This document shows, piece by piece, positions 55,301 to 64,000 of a stretch of DNA of 64,000 bases. The position numbers and the translations under genes are program-made. The notes beneath the pieces are model-generated. The model saw only the letters and a program-made list of their open reading frames with translations. It made no database searches and had not been told where the DNA came from. Position 1 is the stretch's first letter. Every line of letters starts with the position of its first letter. This stretch comes from Cyrtodaria siliqua (lineage: Eukaryota; Mollusca; Bivalvia; Adapedonta; Hiatellidae), in contig JAWPHD010003092.1 in the NCBI GenBank assembly GCA_037043455.1, positions 1 to 64,000 on the forward strand, in the 5' to 3' direction.

Positions 55301-58300
55301 TGAGTATTGCACCTGTTTTTTTCAAGATGGTACTGTGTGGTGGGTAGGTACAACAAAGAAAAAGGACTGAGTATTGCACCTGTGTTTTTCAAGATGGTAC
55401 TGTGTGGTGGGTAGGTACAACAAAGAAGGGATGAGTATTACACCTGTGTTTTTTCAAGCTGGTACTGCACAAGTTCCCCGATGGCATCTCTCTCCTCTTT
55501 GTCAACAAACTCCTTAACAGCGTCGCCGATACCTTTCTCCGTCAACACCTGAAGCTTCAGTTTCTGAAACAGAGATGTAATAACATGAGAGAACGGGGAT
55601 ATGGCGTCTTCTGAATTCTAACATGTCAGCATCTTGAGAAGTTGAACAAACAAAATGAGTTTTTTTCTCAGTCTCTGCTGACAAGTTAGTTATTACAAGA
55701 AGAACAATTACCTTTAATCCTTTTGTAAGTATTGGTAACTGACTATTTGTCAACTACTAAAACAATATTAGCTGAAACTTAAATAAAGAGAATTTTTATC
55801 TTAAATTAGTGCTCCAGATAACTTAAATAACCATGTATTTCATGAGATTATTATCAGATATTGTATAAAACACATCTGTATCAAGTATTAAAGTACATAT
55901 TTGTCCCAATATTTTAAAAGGATAACATATGCCACATAATCAAGTTTTTATGTAGATATAGATGTTTATGTGTTCTTTGAAAGTTTTCTTCAAATCAGAG
56001 ACACCAGCTATTTAAAAAATAAGCATTTAGATCTCTTTAATTTTTTGATTTATTTAGTAGGTGATACTGTGGTCTGTATGCACTGTTCATACTGATAATC
56101 TTGAGAACATCTGATTTCCTGAAATCCCATGATTCCTAGGTATTTTTTGTAACAAGCCTCAATTTTCAATGTTTTAACTGATATATGTTTAGTCTAATTA
56201 ACAGGTTTGTAATAACAGATCTAAAGTTTTCATCAATTAATAATTAGTAAAGAACTAAAATTTTAATACTGGAAAAAAATATGTGAAACAAATTAACAGA
56301 TTTATTATAAAAGAGTTAATGTAACGAGTTAAGGCCCACAGGATTTTATTAATCTGCACTTTGTATGTAATAATATTAGGCAAACGTTCGCAGTAATGCT
56401 ATACACTTTTGATTAGTACAGCACAGGGTTTCCCCCAGAACATTGTGAAGGCATGCTGTTCTGACATTACATTTACCAAACTGGGCTTGAAAAAAATAGT
56501 GCCTATTAATGACAAAATGGCAAAATGGCAAAATAACATACTTTTATGATTTTGGTGCAAAAGGAACAAGAATCACCATAGAAATTCTATTTTTCTTCTT
56601 TAAAACCTGTTATTCATGAAAATTAAGAAAATCTTAAGGCATGTTGCTCTGATGAAGGCATGTTGTTTTTCCTTTCTTTTCCAGGAAGGCATGTTGCATG
56701 CGACATGCCTTATGATCCTGGGGCATGTTGCATGCGACATGCCTTATGATCCTGGGGGAAACCCTGCAGCACATGGATAAAAAACATCATCTGAAGCACT
56801 GCTTAAATATATACTCAATTTTCAATGTTTTAACTGATATATGTTTAGTCTAATTAACAGGTTTGTAATAACAGATCTAAAGTTTTCATCAATTAATAAT
56901 TAGTAAAGAACTAAAATTTTAATACTGGAAAAAAATATGTGAAACAAATTAACAGATTTATTATAAAAGAGTTAATGTAACGAGTTAAGGCCCACAGGAT
57001 TTTATTAATCTGCACTTTGTATGTAATAATATTAGGCAAACGTTCGCAGTAATGCTATACACTTTTGATTAGTACAGCACAGGGTTTCCCCCAGAACATT
57101 GTGAAGGCATGCTGTTCTGACATTACATTTACCAAACTGGGCTTGAAAAAAATAGTGCCTATTAATGACAAAATGGCAAAATGGCAAAATAACATACTTT
57201 TATGATTTTGGTGCAAAAGGAACAAGAATCACCATAGAAATTCTATTTTTCTTCTTTAAAACCTGTTATTCATGAAAATTAAGAAAATCTTAAGGCATGT
57301 TGCTCTGATGAAGGCATGTTGTTTTTCCTTTCTTTTCCAGGAAGGCATGTTGCATGCGACATGCCTTATGATCCTGGGGCATGTTGCATGCGACATGCCT
57401 TATGATCCTGGGGGAAACCCTGCAGCACATGGATAAAAAACATCATCTGAAGCACTGCTTAAATATATACTAAGTTTGTCTTACTTCATCGGCCTGGTCA
57501 AAGTATTGCTTCACCATGTCCTCAACGCGACACTTGTCAGTTTCTACAATGATGTTTTCAAACTCCTCATCACCTGACAAATAACAAGCAGATATTAAAA
57601 CCAATCACCAACATATTGCTTTCTGCTGCTACATGTATGCCATTAAGGCAGGCAGCTAAAAGAGACAAAGAGCAAGTCATTGTTCCCAAACAACATCAGG
57701 GCACGAAAACACTCGTCCGCTGGCAATGACCAGTGCTCATGGATGCAGGATATTATGTAGGATGAGTAACTCAGAAACAAATTTTCCTGCCCTGAAAATC
57801 ATTCGTCTCTATCTACCATTTGATACCTGGACTATGAAAGTAACCTTTCTGATTTAATAGATAAATATTCCAAAATATACATGTAAGGCCTAAAAAAAAA
57901 AATTGTTTGTTTCCACTGACATGGCCAAAAAAAATAGGGTCGGTAGGTAGGCAAATAATTTTATTTTTTTAAATATTTTTTTTTAAAGAAAACCTCATAA
58001 ATATGCATCTTCTTCTCATGTTTGGTGTACAACTGAATGTATAATCACTCTGATGATGTATATAATGTTATATGGTTGTATTTAAATGTTAATATATGAA
58101 ATAAATACTTACTGTTCATGTTTACATTTGTTGCTTTTTTTATTTCCAAGTTTAATGCTGACTTCTGGCAACGGCATAATTTCACTTTTAAAAACTGAGA
58201 TATTAAAGTGTCTTTCATATTGTACTTTAATATCAGTGTGCATCTACATATGAAGTTTTAAGACCCTAGGCAGTACCTTGTCCATTCTATGACCAATTCA

Positions 58301-61300
58301 AGGCTTAACTATTAGAGGTCACAGTGACCGTGACCTTTTACCTACTGACCTCAGTGTTTATAGGGATCATTTACTGGTGGGGGGTCACTGAAGTTTCAAG
58401 ACCATTCACCAAAGGGTTAAGAAGTTATATTGTCAGACAAAGTTTGTGGACGGACAGACAGACTGACTGACTGACAGACAGACAGAGTGATTTAATCGGA
58501 CTGATATCACAGGCAATTAGTATGTACATGTATGTACAGACCGTCACACCTGTAACATGTCAGAGAAATATTAATTATCTTTTGACAGAATTTATTTTAT
58601 TATTTTTCTCAAGCAAAATTATGCAAATAAAATGTCAATTAAAATCATGTTTGTCATCATCATACTTATACTTTGAGACAAAAACAATATCATATTTTGA
58701 TGATCTCAAAAATCCTTTGATATCGCTAATTTAGTGCAGTACGACCTAATGTGGGTGGGGTGTAGTCCATGGTGCCTTTAATAGCTTCAGAAAAGTATAT
58801 ATGCACTTATTTTAATATACACATACCCATCACTTTTCAATACGATACATATCTATTAAAATATAAAAAATATGCTGCAAAACTCACACGTTTTCAACTG
58901 ATTCATACCTTCAATAACCATGACAGACCTTTTTGGATTAAAAAAATAATATTTAATCCATATTAACTACTCAAACGAGGAAAGAAAAACAAAAATAATG
59001 CCGTTTAAATTAATATCAGAATTCATTTAGTAATAAAAAAGTTATTGCAGTTTAAACTCTTAACATCTTTTATTTTTATCTGCCAGATTTTGTGTATAAA
59101 CAACCCGCGTCATCAGCTGAAGAGTGAATTGCGCTCTACTACTTTCAACAGTTACGTGTAACACCTGCTTTATTTGTAGGCATTGCGGTAAAATGCGCTA
59201 ATAGATAAAAACAAAAGACAACATGCTTTTTAAAGAGTAAAAAAAATGCTTTCCAATGGTATATGACCGCCCCTTCACATCGGATTATTTCTATGTGAAA
59301 CTAGGCCTCAAAGTTGATCAACTTTGACCTCGATTTAAAAATAGAATGAATCAAAATTTTCCACTACATTTTGTTGTCATATATTACCCATAGTTCCATG
59401 TAACATTATCATCTAATTTGAATAATGAATTTCATTGGTTATCCAAAGAAAACACCATTACATCACAAGCACCCTTCTGCCAGGAGCTAAAAATAGCGAA
59501 CAGGTTTTCCGAAATCCGTCGCGCGTGCAATTTTCAGAAAACGTTTCTTCTATGATACTGGCTAGAAATTTACAGGTTAAGACATCAAAGTTATAAATCT
59601 GACTTTAATTGACAATATGACTTTATTCTGATAATTTTTAAGCCATTATTAACAGAGATATTGGTTATTAAACTTGACCTATTTTGCATTGAGGCAGATA
59701 GGAAACTCAAATATGGCGGATCTTCTGTCATGGTTACCTTCAATCTCGAAACTTTCAGATTTCTCAATATTCGTCTTGCATTTCACTTTGCAAGTAATCG
59801 TTTTGTCACGAGATTTTCCCTGGCTGTGATTTTCTTCAAATATTTCCTGTAACAGCTTTGTGTACGGAATGTTTTTAATTAGTTTTTTTTCCTCGGAGTG
59901 CTGGCATTTGTGAAATGTTAAAGCAAGAACAGAGGCAGCGAACGAGCAGGGCGCCGCCATCTTGTTTGTATAAAGTTGAAAGTTTATTGCGCGGCGCCGA
60001 AAAAATATCCGGCCCGATTTTGCGGCCAAAAAAAGTTTAGGGTCGGCGGCAAAAAATTAGGGACGGTCGGGCCGCCGGAAACAAACAATATTTTTTATTA
60101 CGCCTAATAACATTTTCTGAACTAGAAATATGTCCATGGGACATGGATGCCCCCACGGAAATCATAAAACTTTATGAAAGGGCTGTGACTCAGCTACTAC
60201 AGTCGATTGTGACATGGTATTGATATGCACATCCTGTAAAGTTTCGGAACAATCGTTGAAAACTGTGGGAGGAGATTGACACACAAGATTTTTAACATAA
60301 TATTTGAAGGAAAAACAAATGGCCTAACTCCGGTTATGCCAGGGTGAATTTGATGCGGAATCGATATGGGTATCTTGATATCATAGGTAGACATCCTGTA
60401 AAGTTTCCAAACAATCGGTTGAAAACTGTGGTAGGAGATACACAAACATTTCAGGACAAACTTATGCAACAATAGACTTAATGGTTTGGAATAAATCGTA
60501 TAAAATTCCTTTATGTTAAGCCATACTTCCTATCATCTAAGGTAGTGAATGTTTACGCGGACGGACATGGCTAACGCTATATCCTCCCTTACCATTCGGT
60601 GGTGGGAGCATATAAAGGAAATACTTTTCATAATTGTACTTAGGATCAGTGTATACAACAATACATTGCTTAACATTGTACCCATTCACATTGTTACCAT
60701 TGACATAATTCCCATTGACATCGTTCCCATTCACATTGTTCCCATGCAAGGTCTGGACAAGTAAACTTTGTGTTTTGACTTGCAGTATAAAACTGGTCAA
60801 CCTTCACAGATTTAATAGATCAACAAGCCATACATTGCCTTGGAACATGCAAAATATAATAACATTTTTTGAAGAAAGGAATCACATTTCACAATTGCAA
60901 GCAGGTACAACACACAACACGAGAGTTTATCAGGGTTCAAATCCAGTACTCACAAACTTGTAAAATGGTGTGTAGATTTGAACAAATATGAGTTGAACTT
61001 TTCAGCACTCACAAAAAAACTGTGATCTTTTATGTGCAAGGTAATTAGCATGATTAAAAAATTGAAACAGAAAAACAAAAGCAGTTTGCGGACACATGTC
61101 TTTTACAACACAATCTTATATAAGTATTGTATAAACTATTTATGAGCAGAAAAATGTCTGACCAAAAGGAGAAAAACATGCCACTAAGAGTGCATTTTTG
61201 TGAATTTCATCAGTATCTGCGCTGGCAAATAAAAGCAAGTGGATAAAAGTTAAATTCTCTCCCCGAGTTTTATCAAATTATGTAAGCAGTGAATACCTTC

Positions 61301-61394
61301 TCCTTTTGGCTCTTTCTTTGTTACAGCTTTCTTTCTCATGAAGTAGATCATGTCCTTTGGGTTTGCCACCCTGTCAACAAACTTCTGGCCAAAC
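49165..61394 (-). CDS. MRE11: MRE11 double-strand-break repair nuclease, 3' exons (partial gene)
   Basis: Five exons on the - strand: 61394-61297, 57573-57485, 55563-55444, 51697-51270 and 49369-49165, with the stop at 49167-49165. All borders are GT/AG and all phases join. Protein landmarks in human order: [71 protein letters not shown], a Gly-Arg-rich tract ([20 protein letters not shown]), then [18 protein letters not shown] and KKRKR. MRE11 is the nuclease of the MRE11-RAD50-NBS1 complex that senses and trims DNA breaks in the nucleus. The phosphodiesterase domain lies beyond the right edge. The Gly-Arg tract is a methylation and DNA-binding site in the human protein. This copy appears intact here. 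Confidence 0.96.
49440..50115 (+). mobile_element. Helitron-like element ending in a TATGCC hairpin
   Basis: Two diverged units: (CCAGAACAGCATGACGATGT; GGACAGGAACAGCTTGACAG) and (AGTTCAGAAGTAAGCCGAAC; AAAGTTCACAAATAGGCCGA). Then come ACGAACGGACAAAGTGTGAT, CGTACGAACAGACACGGGGA and an end with hairpin TATGCCCCTATATATGGCGA plus GAGGCATAAAAA (50091-50112). Located in the last MRE11 intron. No coding. Confidence 0.5.
50216..50357. repeat. 142-bp near-perfect hairpin
   Basis: GAATATTATGTCAGTGCCTT... (50216-50280) is the near reverse complement of ...AAGGCATTGACATAACATTC (50294-50357), with a loop of about 13 bases (GGTGCTCTGCCCA). Arms of about 64 bp carry few mismatches. Either a foldback MITE or a long-stem transcribed hairpin; it lies in an MRE11 intron. 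Confidence 0.8.
51270..51697 (-). CDS. MRE11: MRE11 exon with Gly-Arg-rich segment
   Basis: A 428-bp exon. It starts [20 protein letters not shown] after a weak acceptor (CCATATTTAAG), continues [20 protein letters not shown] and an acidic stretch, then at least ten RG/RGG dipeptides, and [20 protein letters not shown]. It ends in phase 2 before GTAAGT. The Gly-Arg tract corresponds to the human GAR motif. Confidence 0.95.
52300..52925. repeat. Dispersed repeat with tandem 'GTGACCTTTGACCTACTGAC' units
   Basis: Units carry GACCTTTGAATACTGACCCC, AAATCAATAGGGGT and GAAGTTTCATGACTATGACT. It is related to 58270-58500. It sits between MRE11 exon 51697 and the minisatellite. No coding. Confidence 0.5.
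52961..55467 (-). repeat. MRE11 splice-junction minisatellite, ~38 units of 67-68 bp
   Basis: On the - strand each unit reads CAGTACCAGCTTG, an A-run, (CA)CAG, GTGCAATACTCAGTCCTTCT, TCTTTGTTGTACCTACCCAC and CACA. The first 24 bases equal the 3' end of the MRE11 exon at 55467-55444; the next bases equal its donor and intron. The rightmost unit overlaps the real exon. Two length types occur: 68 bp (AAAAAACACAG) and 67 bp (AAAAAAACAG), plus shorter deletions lacking part of CAACAAAGAA. Blocks offset by 789 bp share rare variants, showing a higher-order duplication. Open frames through the array reflect exon-derived sequence, not a separate gene. Confidence 0.95.
55444..55563 (-). CDS. MRE11: MRE11 exon whose 3' end seeded a minisatellite
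   Basis: A 120-bp exon, phase 0 at both ends, after GTTTCAG. It encodes [32 protein letters not shown] and QYQLEKTQ, matching human [20 protein letters not shown]. The donor is GTGTAATAC at 55443. The last 24 bases (QYQLEKTQ) plus the donor and adjoining intron are the source or one copy of the repeat unit that fills 52961-55467. Confidence 0.95.
56424..56766. mobile_element. MITE with perfect CAGGGTTTCCCCCAG ends (copy 1)
   Basis: Left end CAGGGTTTCCCCCAG and right end CTGGGGGAAACCCTG are perfect inverted repeats, flanked by CAGCA on both sides (5-bp duplication). The right part has two tandem copies of GGCATGTTGCATGCGACATG then CCTTATGATCCTGG, itself palindromic (CATGTTGCATGCGACATG). Non-coding, hAT5-like by ends and duplication length (inference). 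Confidence 0.75.
57080..57422. mobile_element. MITE with CAGGGTTTCCCCCAG ends (copy 2)
   Basis: Second copy of the element at 56424, carried along by the 656-bp segmental duplication rather than by its own insertion, since the flanks are identical as well. Confidence 0.75.
57485..57573 (-). CDS. MRE11: MRE11 exon ([10 protein letters not shown])
   Basis: An 89-bp exon after TTGTCAG, encoding [20 protein letters not shown] and KQYFDQADE, before donor GTAAGA. It matches human RVEDLVKQYF. A 656-bp tandem duplication in the intron ends only 15 bp from its donor side. Confidence 0.95.
57885..60107. mobile_element. 2.2-kb non-autonomous DNA element (TTGTTTGTTTCC sub-termini)
   Basis: Left end AAGGCCTAAAAAAAAAAATT then GTTTGTTTCC. 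The right end is the reverse complement form GGAAACAAACAATATTTTTT then ATTACGCCTAA. Both ends carry TAGGGTCGG and GGCCAAAAAAA words in inverted order (57935-57955 and about 60025-60045). The interior holds a 'GACCTACTGAC' repeat with a GACA microsatellite (58270-58495); no transposase. Lies in an MRE11 intron. Confidence 0.6.
60117..60620. repeat. Dispersed repeat (ATATGTCCATGGGACATGGA)
   Basis: Starts with palindromic TGTCCATGGGACA. It has two units with CATCCTGTAAAGTTTCSRAA, CAATCG and TTGAAAACTGTGG then AGGAGAT, a short GCGGACGGACATGG microsatellite-like stretch, and CCTCCCTTACCATTCGGTGG. Another Helitron-like family by layout. Confidence 0.5.
60675..60746. repeat. 15-bp minisatellite (CCCATTCACATTGTT)
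   Basis: About five copies of CCCATTSACATYGTT in an MRE11 intron. Short open frames across it are repeat artefacts. Confidence 0.75.
61297..61394 (-). CDS. MRE11: MRE11 exon ([11 protein letters not shown])
   Basis: A 98-bp exon after TTTTCAG, encoding [20 protein letters not shown] and [24 protein letters not shown] is identical to human MRE11. It leaves one base that joins GT of the next exon as Gly. Confidence 0.95.
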
Positions 61395-61607
61395 CTGAAA
61401 ATGCATCACATGTAGGGGTCAAAATTCCACTCGTCCGCTAGCCATGATGAGTGGTCATTGATGCAGGATAGAATTCAGATAAATTCTTTAACAATTTATC
61501 AATTTGACAATTCAAATATTACGTAGGGCGAGTAACTCAGAAACAAATTTTCCTGCCTTTACATCTTATATGGACTTCAACTTTGGTAAGTTTACTGCTT
61601 AAATGGC

Positions 61608-61800
61608 AACCTTGTGGAGCGCTGTGGTTTAGGATAGATCGTTGGACCCATGATCCAAAAGTCGTAGGTTCGATTCCCGCTATTGCCATTATATGCATTG
61701 TGTCCCTGAGCAAGACACTTTATCTGCATTGCTTAGTACTGGTTCTACCCAGGAAGACATCGAGAGTGATTCAAATACGTTCATAGAGCTTTCGTTACAA
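61608..61800 (+). mobile_element. tRNA-derived SINE
   Basis: A-box-like TGGTTTAGGAT (61624-61634), perfect B-box GGTTCGATTCC (61667-61677), then a body ATTGTGTCCCTGAGCAAGAC and ACTTTATCTGCATTGC, a motif common in metazoan SINEs. The 3' tail is not well defined. Located in the MRE11 intron at the right. Confidence 0.75.
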
Positions 61801-61830
61801 TCAATGTAAAAATGTCACTCCTCGAGTAAA

Positions 61831-61995
61831 GGGCTATTCCAGTAAAAAGTACTGGGAGCCCCAGGAAAGAATTTAAATAAACAGCTATGGGTGAACCCTA
61901 TTTTTTGAAATGACATCTGAGCTCACTTTGCATCTATGGGTTTAAATTCAATAGTGCCTTCCTGGGGTCCTATGTATGTTCTAATGGAATGGCCC
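61831..61995. mobile_element. 165-bp MITE, second copy of GGGCTATTCCA family
   Basis: GGGCTATTCCAGTAAAAAGT at the left, TATGTTCTAATGGAATGGCC at the right, with CCCCAGGAAAG / CCTGGGGTCC inside. The interior shares GAAAGAATTTAAATA... and ATGGGTGAA with the copy at 48704-48880. Confidence 0.7.
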
Positions 61996-62336
61996 AAATA
62001 TATTTTCTTCACTGATTTGCCCAAGACTTTCCTAAATTAATGATGGCATTTTACTCAACAATGAGGAACATGTTGACATGATTTGTTCTAAACTATGGTA
62101 TTTAAGAAATTATTAAGTATTATTTGTATTAAAGTATTCAAAATGTGTAGAGAAACTAGCAAAATGCCTATCATTTTTTTAAATTAATATGTTAACATTT
62201 TAAGACCGCTGTGCTTCATTAAACATTTTTATTGAATTTTATTGAATTTTATCTACAAATACCATTTAAATTGAATAACTTAAGTGATTTTTGTATTACT
62301 TCAAGCTATTATATAATCAAGGGTGTTTATTACTTT

Positions 62337-64000
62337 TGCATTCAATGACCTTGAAGCTCTACTGATTGATTTTGATTTCAAAAAGTAGTCGCTACAAACT
62401 TGTTTTTTGAAAATCTATTTTTAGTGGAGGCCATCTTGAATTTCCGGCCAACCTGAAATTTTGCTAGGATCGATTAGACATCAAGAGCAACATTCCTGTG
62501 AAGTTTCATGAAAATCCGTCAAGTAGTTTCAGAGGAGTAGTCACTACAAGTTTTCATTATATAACTCTATGTAAACAAAGATGGCCGCTGACAGCCATGT
62601 TTAACATTGAATCAAAATAATGTTCTACTCGGATAACCATCATGTCATGCTGATCATTTTAGAAAAAGTCCCATATCAATATCTCTTATAGTTTTCAAGA
62701 AGTAGTCGCTACAAAACTTATTTTTTAAAAATCTATTTTTAGCCATGGTGGCCATCTTGAATTTCCGGCCGACCTGAAATTTTGCTAAGATCAATAAGAC
62801 ATCAAGAGCAACATTTGTGTGAAGTTTCATGAAAATCCGTCACGTAGTTTCAGAGGAGTAGTCGCTACAAGTTTTCATTATATAACTCTATGTAAACAAA
62901 GATGGCCACTGGCAGCCATGTTTAACGTCGCATCAAAATAATGTTTGACTCGAATAACCGTCATGTCATGCTGATCATTTTAGAAAAAGTCCCATATCAA
63001 TATCACTTATAGTTTTCAAGAAGTAGTAGCTACAAACTTATTTTTTTTAAATCTATTTTTAGCTGTGGCGGCCATCTTGAATTCTGGCCGATCTGAAATT
63101 TTGCTAGGATCAATTAGACATCAAGAGCAACATTCCTGTGAAGTTTCATGGATATCCGTCAAGTAGTTTCAGAGGAGTAGTCGCTACAAGTTTTCATTAT
63201 ATAACTCTATGTAAACAAAGATGGCCGCTGACAGCCATGTTTAACATTGAATCAAAACAATTTTTGACAAGGACCAACATCATGTCATGCTGATCATTTT
63301 AGAAAAAGTGCCATATCAATATCACTTATAGTTTTCAAGAAGTAGTCGCTACAAACTTGTATTTTGAAAATCTATTTTTAGCCATGGCGGCCATCTTGAA
63401 TTTCTGGCCGATCTGAAATTTTGCTAGGATCAATTAGACATCAAGAGCAACATTCGTGTGAAGTTCCATGAAAATCCGTCAAGTAGTTTCAGAGAAGTAG
63501 TCGCTACAAGCTTTCATTATATAACTCTATGTAAACAAAGATGGCCGCTGGCAGCCATGTTTAACGTCGAATCAAACGATTTTCGACAAGGACCAACATC
63601 ATGTCATGCTGATCATTTTAGAAAAAGTCCCATATCAATATCTCTTACAGTTTTCAAGAAGTAGTCGCTCCAAACTTATTTTTTAAAAATCTATTTTTAG
63701 CCGTGGCGGACATCTTGAATTTCCGGCCGACCTGAAATTTTGCTAGGATCAATTAGACATCAAGAGCAACATTCCTGTGAAGTTTCATGAAACTCCGTCA
63801 AGCAGTTTCAGAGGAGTAGTCGCTACAAGTTTTCATTATATAACTCTATGTAAACAAAGATGGCCGCTGGCAGCCATGTTTAACGTCAAATCAAAACGAT
63901 TTTCGACAAGGACCAACATCATGTCATGCTGATCATTTTAGAAAAAGTCCCATGTCAATATCCTTTAGAGTTTTCAAGAAGTAGTCACTACAAACTTGTT
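62337..64000 (+). mobile_element. Helitron-like element with ~318-bp units, runs off the window
   Basis: Starts near TGCATTCAATGACCTTGAAG and CTCTACTGATTGATTTTG. The landmark GAAATTTTGCTARGATC recurs near 62455, 62775, 63095, 63415 and 63733. Very close to 42056-43976 in sequence. Its 3' end lies beyond 64000. It occupies the MRE11 intron upstream of exon 61394. Confidence 0.7.

Larger units (their letters stand above)
56159..57470. repeat. Two tandem copies of a 656-bp segment, apparently identical
   Basis: 56159-56814 and 56815-57470 match base for base wherever I compared them, including long A/T-rich parts. Each copy contains one MITE (56424-56766 and 57080-57422). The second copy ends 15 bp before the donor-side edge of the MRE11 exon at 57485. 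Either a very recent duplication or an assembly artefact. Confidence 0.88.

Noticed and set aside
52905..55392. Chain of open frames of 60-130 codons on the - strand (repeating YQLEKTQ, TYPPHST and similar).
   Set aside because: They are the minisatellite read in three frames; unit lengths of 67-68 bp rotate the frame and stops recur. Only the exon-derived part has coding ancestry.
52961..55467. CRISPR-like regular repeats.
   Set aside because: There are no unique spacers of constant length, the whole unit is repeated, and the host is clearly a eukaryote.
61608..61680. A functional tRNA gene on the + strand.
   Set aside because: The B-box is perfect, but the head is not a closed cloverleaf and it continues into a SINE body.

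Overview
The window is AT-rich, intron-rich eukaryotic DNA. It is crowded with repeat types familiar from bivalve molluscs: Helitron-like 'pearl'-type elements with internal tandem arrays, ACGG-like microsatellites and a terminal hairpin, tRNA-derived SINEs, RNase H-bearing LINEs and many MITEs. I infer a bivalve; the species cannot be named from sequence alone.

Two conserved genes frame the window, tail ends inward. On the + strand (315-10551) lie the last ten recognisable exons of USP7, the deubiquitinase that acts on p53, MDM2 and other substrates. They cover the C-terminal ubiquitin-like region and the activating C-terminal peptide. The first two exons carry a stop codon and several indels; the other eight are clean. 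On the - strand (61394-49165) lie the last five exons of MRE11, the nuclease of the MRE11-RAD50-NBS1 complex. They run from the end of the capping/DNA-binding region through a Gly-Arg-rich segment to the acidic/basic C-terminus, and all are intact and in phase.

About 39 kb between the genes is almost entirely repeats. 10.5-21.6 kb: minisatellites, a tRNA-like MITE, a SINE and inverted Helitron-like fragments. 21.7-30.6 kb: a SWIM zinc finger plus YqaJ-type exonuclease gene on the - strand. A 7.36-kb LINE (gag-like zinc knuckles, endonuclease, RT, RNase H) has split it, leaving a 13-bp target-site duplication, and the LINE is itself split by a 1.4-kb second retroelement. 31.7-33.3 kb: a CR1/Jockey-like RT fragment. 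35-48 kb: nested Helitron-like elements, a hAT-like element with a perfect 8-bp duplication, and non-autonomous CAGGG-type elements.

The most unusual structure is inside MRE11. The last 24 bases of one exon, with its 5' splice site and part of the following intron, have been amplified into a minisatellite of roughly 38 units of 67-68 bp (about 52961-55467). Every unit therefore carries a copy of the exon end, a GT donor and a polypyrimidine/AG acceptor-like segment. Many units could in principle behave as a 21-nt in-frame micro-exon encoding YQLEKTQ. A 656-bp apparently perfect tandem duplication lies in the preceding intron, ending 15 bp from an exon.
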